Assembly: GCF_954871325.1 (NCBI RefSeq)
Contig: NC_088775.1
Span: 23,971,561-24,035,560 of the forward strand
Source: Gordionus sp. m RMFG-2023
Taxonomy: Eukaryota; Nematomorpha; Gordioida; Chordodea; Parachordodidae
Reading direction: 5' to 3'
DNA: 64,000 nucleotides
The position numbers and the translations under genes were made by a program. Below are positions 57,201-64,000 of this stretch, piece after piece; position 1 is the stretch's first letter; every line of letters begins with the position of its first letter. The notes beneath the pieces are model-generated. The model worked only from the letters and a program-made list of their open reading frames with translations. It was not told the DNA's origin and did no database searches.

Positions 57201-57972
57201 CAATTCGTAGTTTACTAATTTTAATTTAACATTAACAACCGCAATTCGTAGTTTAGTCATTTTTATTTAACATATAATACGGCTATTCGCAGTTTAGTCA
57301 TTTTAATTTAACATCATATACTGTTTAGAAAATTTAATTTAACATTAATTACGGCAATTCGTAGTTTAGTCATTTTAATTTAACATTAAATACGGCAATT
57401 CGTAGTTTACTTAATTTAATTTAACATTATAAACCGCAATTCGTAGTTTAGTCATTTTAATTTAACATAATATACTGTTTAGAAAATTTAATTTAACATT
57501 AATTACGGCAATTCGTGGTTTAGTCATTTTAATTTAACATTATATAACGGCAATTCGCAGTTTAGTCATTTTAATTTAACATAAAATACGGCAATTCGTA
57601 GTTTAGTCACTTTATTTTAATATTAAATACGGCAATTCGTAGTTTAGTCTCTTTATTTTAAGATTAGATAGGGCAATTCGTAGTTTAGTCACTTTATTTT
57701 AAGATTAGATACGGCAATTCGTAGTTTAGTCATTTTATTTTAACATTAAATACGGCAATTCGCAGTTTAGTCATTTTAATTTAACATAAAATACGGCAAT
57801 TCGTAGTTTATTCTATTTAATTTAACATTATATACGGCAATTCGTAGTTTAGTCATCCAATCTTCCATAATTTTATCTAAATTTAACATTAATTTACGCA
57901 ATTCGTAGTTTAGACATGGCAATTCGCAATTTACCTGGCAATTCGTAGTTTATAGCAATTCGTATTTTAGTC
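54261..57972 (-). repeat. 41-bp satellite array B, right arm, with higher-order repeats
   Basis: Same unit as 30863-34240 on the opposite strand (CGGCAATTCGTAGTTTAGTC, then ATTTTAATTTAACATTA). Shortened units with TATACTGTTTAGAAAATTTA occur at intervals. A block of about 1.25-1.3 kb (about 54890-56170) is repeated at about 56170-57130: TTCGTTGTTTAG at 54931 and 56226, GGCAATTGGCAGTTT at 55728 and 56982. The left array shows no such higher-order copy. Confidence 0.9.
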
Positions 57973-58477
57973 ATGGCCTAAAATAACGATTATGACAATT
58001 GTCACATTAAAATATTATCCTTAAAAAGATCATATAAAATCATCAAAAAAGTTTCATAAAATCCACCTCATTTAATAAAAAAGATAATTTAAAAAAAATG
58101 ATAAAAAAATTATAAAAGATTTCACCTAAAAGATTGTTTATTTATCTAATAAAATTTACAATATAATTCCTCAATAACAGATGTATTTATAAAGAAGATT
58201 GTGAAAATCACTAATAAATTATATTAAAAAGAATATTACAATTTTACAATATAGCAGCATATTATTTTTTTTATTAAAATAACATCAAATAAATAAATTT
58301 ATTTTCATTTGAAAATATAATAATATAAATAAAAAATATTAAATCATATCATGTTTATTTGTTGATAATAATAAAATATTTACATTAAATATAAATAAAA
58401 TAAATTATTTTACTAAAATAAATTATTTTACTAAAATAAATAATAATTAATACTAAGCATCGATGCAGAATTTTGAC
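57973..58477 (-). repeat. Conserved subterminal stretch, right
   Basis: Starts with one 119-family palindrome (ATTATGACAATTGTCAC) and then mirrors 27557-27090 to ATCGATGCAGAATTTTGACT. Where the left arm carries about 26 satellite units, the right arm has only this one. Confidence 0.88.
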
Positions 58478-58652
58478 TAATTTTTAGCAGATTTATATAG
58501 GCTTAGCCGATTTTTAGGCTTAACCTAATTAGGCTTAGCCGATTTTTAGTTTTAGCCGATTTTTAGGCTTACCTAATTAGGCTTAGCCGATTTTTAGGCT
58601 TAGGCTAATAGGCTTAGCCGATTTTTAGGCTTAGCCTTATTAGGCTTAGGCG
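58478..58652 (-). repeat. GGCTAAGCC terminal array, right
   Basis: Mirror of 26858-27090, with TTAGCCGATTTTTAGGC repeats and the CTAATTAG core. It is continued after the MITE insertion by the terminal 18 bp at 59073-59090. Confidence 0.88.
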
Positions 58653-58661
58653 TAGTTTTTA

Positions 58662-59063
58662 GGTTAATGATGCTTACTACCAAGTGAATGTATGGAAATA
58701 TTCTAAATGCCAACCTAATTTGCTAAATACCGACCAAAATTTACTAAAATGTAATAAGATCCTTATTATTTAATATATTAATACGGAATCACGTGGTCGA
58801 GTTCGGCCTACTATATATTATCCCCCCAAGGATGGAACCACCAAGTTAGAATAAGAAAAAAAACATGATCATTCCTGGGATTCGAACCCGGGAGCATGGG
58901 ATAAGTAAACCAAGTTCTTGCCTACTAGGCCATAGAGGCTTTCCAAAAATCACGATTTTTCAAATATACATTATAAATATATTTGGTAGTGCCTATCCAA
59001 ATGAAAAATGAACAAAATTCAAATTTGATAGATGGTACCTTAAGGTACCAAGCATCATTAACC
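58662..59063. mobile_element. 402-bp MITE with tRNA-like core, 9-bp TSD
   Basis: Ends GGTTAATGATGCTT and AAGCATCATTAACC are perfect 14-bp inverted repeats, with related bases beyond. The 9-bp duplication TAGTTTTTA lies at 58653-58661 and 59064-59072. The uninterrupted version (TAGTTTTTAGCCGATTACGC in reverse) exists in the copy at 13742. A 9-bp TSD fits MULE-type MITEs. It contains a tRNA-like sequence at 58874-58940. Confidence 0.88.
58874..58940 (-). ncRNA. tRNA-like sequence with A and B boxes
   Basis: On the minus strand TGGCCTAGTAGG (58932-58921) fits the pol III A box and GGTTCGAATCC (58888-58878) the B box, 33 bases apart. T-arm pairing has one mismatch (CCGGG against CCCAG). The acceptor halves (GCCTCTA and the bases after CCCAGG) do not pair, so it is not a working tRNA. 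A tRNA-derived SINE core or captured tRNA inside the MITE is likely. It may still recruit pol III. Confidence 0.65.
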
Positions 59064-59090
59064 TAGTTTTTAGCCGATTACGCAACACTA

Positions 59091-59350
59091 GTCTTATGTA
59101 ATCAATAATATATTTACAAAGAATTTTGAATTGGGTACAAGATCATTTAAATATATTTTGACTCAAAGTTTTCACTCTTAGTCCTAATGGGTTGGACTCA
59201 ATGACATTGGTTGGACTTGACCTAAATGGGGAGGGGGGGGGTTTAAAAATAATATAAATTGGATATGATTTTTAAATAAAAGGTAACATCTTTCTTAAAA
59301 AAACGAATAAAATTCTCATTCTCCGTCATTTTTGACGGTATCTACTAGTT
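59091..59350 (+). repeat. Dispersed repeat R, copy 3, right piece
   Basis: Begins with the TSD copy GTCTTATG and continues as 10892-11150 (TTTACAAAGAATTTTGA, TTAGTCCTAATGGGTT, ATTGGATATGATTTTTAAAT), ending CCGTCATTTTTGACGG. It completes the R copy split at 22352 and 26857. Confidence 0.9.
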
Positions 59351-60357
59351 TAAATAATTATATAACCCTAATTAAATTAATATAATCATTTATTATTTGA
59401 AAATTAACAAATTTAATTGTAATTAGCCGAGTTCAACATCACTAATCAACTATATTATTGATTTTTAAATTTAATTATCATGTCTCTTTCTAAAATTATT
59501 TTCAATGTCCAAATCCAAATAAGTATAAGAGATTTATTAATAAAAAGTAAGTAGACATATAGTTTATACTCCTCTATTATATTTAATTATTTATAAAATA
59601 TTAGGTAAAATGCCACTTTTGCAGACGTATTTGACAGTTATATAATATATTACAGTTAATATTTTTAAAATTTTACTAATCAATGCTTTTGATAATAAAT
59701 ATAAGTAACAATTTGCATTCAACTATTTAACGCCATCTATTTAATTAAAATAATATTATAATTAAACATCTTATTATTCATCCCACAATGGAAGTAATAA
59801 ATTAAATATCTTTTCTTCTCTTTTTTTATGTGTTTTTAGGAAAGCTAATTTTTAAGACAGTTTTGCATTAAATTTTTAATACGAATATATTTTAGATATT
59901 ATTGCAAATACAAACTACTATTATTTAAAGATATAATATACCAACTAGAGATGGTGCGACAATATATAAAATTTTAATTGCTTTCATGATATCACGGTTC
60001 TTATTTTATAGTTAAAAAATGTTTCATTTTAATATGTCATCCTTGCCGTGTAAATAACTCAAGGCTTCAATATATTTGCATAATTTCTTCTAAAGATTAT
60101 TATTGTTTTTGTTTCATCAATTCTAACATAATAAATTCTGATATGGGTTACCATCGTGAGTGTCATGGCTATGACTGTAAATTAACCAGCATCTATTATT
60201 TGTGAGGCTATGTAATTTAAGATTATTACTACAGCTGCTGAGAGCATATGATTGCATATTTTAGATATGCAATAATTATCAACTGTATAGTCGTTTATAT
60301 ACCATTAAAAATGGAAGATAATCTTTTTAAATTTAATATCTTACAATAATTTTATCG
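59351..60357. other. AT-rich interior of the outer hAT, no gene seen
   Basis: No ORF with a recognisable domain. The only change in base composition is mild around 60130-60240. Confidence 0.5.
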
Positions 60358-60362
60358 ATTAC

Positions 60363-60782
60363 TGTTGAATAATTGTGATTATGCCTTTCGTTCAAAATTT
60401 TATATTAACATTTTTTTATATATCATTTTAATGTGACATTTTTTTTATTCACTTTGTATTTAAATTTAATCGGTGAAAATTTTATATAAACATTTTTTTT
60501 ATATCATTTTAACATTACATTTTTTTTAATATCAATTTGTATTTCACACAATTAGTTATTTTTTTTTATTGTTTAAAAGAAGATATATAAAGAGAAATTG
60601 TTTTTGTTGAAAGGTGATAAAAAAAATGTAATTTATCATTTAAAATAAAATGTAAATTATGATTACAAATAAAATATAATTTTAAATAAAATATAATTTT
60701 AAATAAAATATAATTTTAAATAAAATAAAATGTAATTATAATCAAAATAAAATATGAACGAGGATTTAACACAATTTTTACA
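60363..60782 (+). repeat. 5' LTR
   Basis: Paired with 62911-63275. It has an extra stretch of AAATAAAATATAATTTT-type repeats that lengthens it relative to the 3' LTR. Confidence 0.88.
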
Positions 60783-62910
60783 TGGAGGTCAAATTACGTC
60801 CGAACTTTGCGTAAGTATTATATCAAAATTCGATCTTGATTTTGCAATGTATATCTATTCTATTTTAGGCCTTTATCGATTATAATTCTCTTATGATGGA
60901 TGCTTTGAACATTCCACATATATGACTGAATTTCTCAAGCTGGATTTCCCCAAATTTAGTAGCGATGACAGTGTCTACATAGAGAAATTGCAGAATTTAT
61001 TCGACACCAGCAAGGTCTCCAACGGAGAAAAGGCCGCTTTGTTTCTCCGAAGTCTTCCAGATGACAAATTCAATAACATTGGAGCGATCTGCACTGAGGC
61101 AGACTCCTAAAACCCAATTGCCCTGCTTGGCAAATTCAAGCTACAACTTCCATCGAAGAGTGAGAACGCCAAACTGTCATTATTTTATGCTGCCACTCAA
61201 GGTAAGGAGGAGACCTTCTCGGTTAAGTCACACATGTAGCACGACTCAATAAAGAATGCAAATTCAATGGCATTCAGCGCATTATTGAGAAAGTGAGAGT
61301 TGCTTCGAAGTCCAAAGATTTTAGGAAAGCGGTCAGGAGCTCTATGACTATAGAAGATATTTCCAATCTAGGTCTAGAGAAAGACACCACTGAGCCAAGT
61401 GACATCAAGGGCGTGATGAAATTGTTTCATTTAGATGAATCACCTAGAATACAAGAGGTTAATCACGTGGGCAGAGTCAAAAATAGTTACGTAATAACAA
61501 AACCCATTCAGGACTCTCACGCACATGGTAAATCTCTTAAGTAACCCCTGTTCATTAATGACAATCGCCCCGGACAATATTTCGATGAACGTTACGATGT
61601 ACGCTGCGACTATTGCCGCGACAAACGATTTGATGAACGTTACAAGATACGCTACGACATCGGCCACGACAAACTATTCGATGGACGGCACAAAAACTGC
61701 CACGACAATCGTTTTGATCAAAGCTATGATAATTGTTACTATAACCGCAACCGTTTCGATAATCGCAACGATAACTACTACGACGATCGATACAACATTA
61801 GGGGTTACAACGTCCATGGCAATCGCCAAGACTATCATTGTGACCATCATCAAAGCCCTGATTGACGGGATGACTGCTATAGAGGTGATAACCGAATCAA
61901 CTATCCCCGTCGTGGTCAGCACAGACACAACCCTCAAATATTAATGGTTTTCTGAAATATTCGTCGAGGCCCAACCAGTAAAAAAATGACAATAATACTT
62001 ACAATAGATCTTCTGATTACAAAGATCGTGATTGTCAATTGAATACGAACCATGCTATGAACATCGAAGTAATTGATGATGATGACGACTCAAACACAGA
62101 CCTTAAATAATATAATCTGCAGAATTTGGAAGTGTGCAATCTGAGGGTTTACGATACCAGATATGACGCATACAACGTAACGGTGAGCATCAACGACATA
62201 CCCACGCTGATGCAAGTTGACACCGGTATGATATACACTATACTTCCGAAGCTGACAGCTAACACTATAGGCATAACCACGATACGTAAGACGGATATGA
62301 AACTCACTGGTTATGACGGCAGCGCCATCAAGATATTAGGTCTTGATAATGTGAACGTTAAGTATGAAGGTAACTCACAAATAGCTGGTGGCCATAGTGG
62401 TGGATTGTGACAAGATCCCCCTGCTAGGGCGTATGTGGCTCCACGCCTTCAACAACATATTAAAAACGTTCTTAGGGGGTAACGTAGAGAATGACCTCGA
62501 GAAGGTAATCTCGACAACGAAAAAAGACCTCGAATCAACTTACTCTTACAAAATCAAAATGGTCAGACAAGAGAAAGTTCACTTGAAGCCCGGTGATGTG
62601 CCTAAGATCATACCTTCAAAGAGAATTCCGTGTGCCAAGATTGATGCGATGACTCAGAAATTGGATTGCTGGCTGAAGGACAACATAAACCTTGCTCGAG
62701 AGGAATCTAGATGCCCGATGCCATGCACAAATGATCTGATCGCAAAGTTAACTAAGGGCTGCCTTTACTTTACCAAGCCATCGTTCGGTTTGAAAAGAAG
62801 ACTGCACTATGAACATGGATGGCGTATTGCGTGGCGATCATAAACGTTAATAGCGTTACCATTCAACTTATCCAAGGATATCATAAGCCGAATTTCTTTG
62901 GAGGGTGAAA

Positions 62911-63275
62911 TGTTGAATAATTGAGATTATACCTTTCGGTCAAAATTTTATATTAACATTTTTTTATATATCATTTTAATGTGACATTTTTTTATTCACT
63001 TTGTATTTAAATTTAATCGTTGAGAATTTTATATTAACATTTTTTTATATCATTTTAACGTTACATTTTATTTACAATTTGTATTTCACACAATTAGTTA
63101 TTTTTTTATTGTTTATAAAAAGATATGTAAAGAGAAATTGTTTTTGTTGAAAGGGGATAAAAAAAATGTAATTTAAAAATAAATTATGATTAAAAATAAA
63201 ATATAATTTATAATAAAATAAAATGTAATTATGATCAAAATAAAATATGAACGAGGATTTAACACAATTCTTACA
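62911..63275 (+). repeat. 3' LTR
   Basis: Same order of blocks as the 5' LTR (ATTTTATATTAACATTTTTT, TTTCACACAATTAGTTATTT, AAAGAGAAATTGTTTTTGTT, TATGAACGAGGATTTAACAC). It is followed by the TSD copy ATTAC. Confidence 0.88.
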
Positions 63276-63280
63276 ATTAC

Positions 63281-63886
63281 TTATCTAGCTTCCATCATGT
63301 CATCTAAGAGGAAGCTATAACTAACATATAGTTTTATGATTTGGATTGGTCGTTTATATTCTCTTCTTCAAGAATTGTTAATTTGGTAAGGCATATAAAT
63401 TTTTCTTATTAGTCCATTCTATAAAACATTGTCCAAAATAGTAACAGAGAGTTATATTAGTTTCATGACCTTTTGTCAATATAAGTTGCTAAGAATTATA
63501 TAGCCTTATGTGGTTTTTAAAACCATTATCAATTGAGGCATATGTATAAATTAACCTTTTTATCACTTGTAATTCTTTAGACGTAAATTTTTTTTATATC
63601 AACCATCGAAAATATTTTATCCTGTAATAAATAGATTTTGTATTAAAAATATTATTTTTAGATATATCTTGTATTGTTTTAATTATTCATGTTAGTTTAT
63701 TTTGTATGCAAAATATAATAAATGACAAAATATGAAATTCAGAATAATTGTTTACAGTTAGCAAATTTTAAAAAAGTATAAATAAAGCGGGCCGAAGGTC
63801 CGCAAATTGGGGATATGGGGAGCTTCGCCCCCATAAAATTTTTTTAATTGAGCCTCCTGAGATTGTAAAGGCTAGCGACGCCCCTG
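63281..63886. other. Right end of the outer hAT element, noncoding
   Basis: No gene seen. The last 100 bases contain the hairpin GCGGGCCGAAGGTCCGC (about 63787) and GAGCTTCGCCCCC, then the terminal CTAGCGACGCCCCTG. Confidence 0.5.
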
Positions 63887-64000
63887 GCCTAAGTACAATA
63901 GATTTAACATCAGACAGGTTAGATCTTGACAGCACTGATCTATACCCGGATACCCGCTTTCAAATTGACATTTCCAATGATAATAATTCCACGCATATGA
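63887..64000 (+). pseudogene. Possible continuation of the interrupted BED-hAT gene
   Basis: After the TSD copy GCCTAAGT one frame stays open to the window end: STIDLTSDRLDLDSTDLYPD and TRFQIDISNDNNSTHM. It lies where the continuation of the element starting at 11264 is expected, past the two catalytic Asp blocks. The acidic sequence shows no hAT motif, so its link to the gene rests on position and the TSD alone. Confidence 0.4.

Larger units (their letters stand above)
26858..59090. mobile_element. 32.2-kb giant TIR element with satellite arms and a MULE gene
   Basis: Ends TAGTGTTGCGTAATCGGCTA at 26858 and its exact reverse complement ending at 59090 are flanked by GTCTTATG on both sides (26850-26857, 59091-59098). 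Repeat R continues across, and an uninterrupted R copy exists at about 10890. This is therefore one insertion. End sequence and an 8-bp TSD fit hAT best. However, the only well-preserved transposase inside is MULE-type, and MULE TSDs of 8-10 bp overlap this size. Both arms share the same order: 17-bp array, subterminal stretch, a palindromic 119-bp unit, 41-bp satellite, then degenerate homology to about 35160 (left) and 53400 (right). The arms are thus about 8.3 and 5.7 kb, with a core of about 18 kb. Confidence 0.9.
60363..63275 (+). mobile_element. Ty3/gypsy-like LTR element, fossil, internally deleted
   Basis: Two direct LTRs (60363-60782, about 420 bp; 62911-63275, about 365 bp) start TGTTGAATAATTG and end CACAATT(T/C)TTACA. 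They are flanked by the 5-bp TSD ATTAC (60358-60362, 63276-63280). TGGAGGTCAAATTACG after the 5' LTR is a candidate primer site, and GGAGGGTGAAA before the 3' LTR a short polypurine tract. Between them are a gag-like region (about 60922-61950, its tail rich in Asp/Arg/Asn/His-type repeats), a protease-like region with a DTG motif (about 62126-62410) and only the beginning of a reverse transcriptase. Most of pol is absent and there are several breaks. The LTRs are similar but differ by length changes, suggesting moderate age. Confidence 0.88.
13144..63886. mobile_element. hAT-type element swollen to ~50.7 kb by nested insertions
   Basis: Left end CAGTGGCGTCGCTAG and right end CTAGCGACGCCCCTG are inverted repeats with one mismatch in 15. 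They are flanked by an exact 8-bp duplication (GCCTAAGT), the hAT hallmark. No transposase matching these ends is obvious. The subterminal sequences differ: left 13159-13220 has CTCGAGCCCCCTGAAG, right 63780-63850 has GCGGGCCGAAGGTCCGC and GAGCTTCGCCCCC. Most of the length is later insertions (15.5-22.1, 22.3-26.7, 26.9-59.1 and 60.4-63.3 kb), so the original element may have been only a few kb. A rearrangement that joined two related ends is the main alternative, but the exact TSD argues against it. Confidence 0.72.

Noticed and set aside
58874-58940. Functional tRNA gene on the minus strand
   Set aside because: A and B boxes are good, but the acceptor ends do not pair, the T-stem has a mismatch, and it lies inside a MITE with its own TIRs and TSD.
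61525-61944. Threonine/isoleucine-rich ORF and its minus-strand mirror as membrane proteins
   Set aside because: Off-frame readings of the repetitive gag tail of an LTR fossil.

Overview
The window is AT-rich eukaryotic DNA made almost entirely of transposable elements. No conserved single-copy host gene is visible. The repertoire is BED-finger hAT transposases, a Tc1/IS630-like DDE_3 transposase fragment, a THAP-like finger, a Ginger transposon with integrase plus OTU domain, a PHD-OTU-MULE transposase, two Ty3-type LTR fossils and many satellites. This mix looks most like an AT-rich metazoan (cnidarian or other invertebrate). A TE-rich early-diverging fungus is the alternative. The species is inference only.

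The elements are nested, and several insertions can be proven by exact target-site duplications (TSDs). (1) 0-8.5 kb: inverted and direct copies of a Tc1-like/THAP repeat are split by a hAT at 3035-7402 (TSD GTTACAGC), which itself carries a 1.65-kb element at 3393-5046 (TSD TAA). (2) 8.5-11.2 kb: dispersed repeat R in tandem. (3) 11.3-13.1 kb: a BED-hAT transposase gene is cut by a hAT-type element whose ends lie at 13144 and 63886 (TSD GCCTAAGT on both sides), about 50.7 kb. (4) Inside it come a truncated second copy of the giant element's left end (13742-15549), a Ty3 fossil (15550-19205), a composite hAT (19206-22130), then a copy of repeat R. That R copy is split by a Ginger element (22353-26713, TSD CCGG) and by a 32.2-kb giant element (26858-59090, TSD GTCTTATG). 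R resumes at 59091. A small LTR fossil lies at 60363-63275.

The 32-kb element is the most striking object. Its ends are TAGTGTTGCG inverted repeats. Behind each end, in mirror order, come a 17-bp GGCTAAGCC array, a conserved subterminal stretch, a 119-bp satellite centred on the palindrome TGACAATTGTCA (expanded only on the left, in two opposed blocks) and a 41-bp CTACGAATTGCC satellite. Degenerate inverted homology continues several hundred bases further inward. The core holds 605-bp tandem repeats, segmental duplications, a hAT-type MITE, a small two-exon gene in its own inverted repeats, and one well-preserved gene: a PHD-OTU protein followed in the -1 frame by a MULE-type DDE transposase, with an A7 slippery run at the junction. 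The right end carries a 402-bp MITE with a tRNA-like core and a 9-bp TSD.

The PHD-OTU-MULE gene is the only candidate for a working mobility protein here. Whether it moves the giant element, whose ends look hAT-like, or is simply cargo is the main open question.
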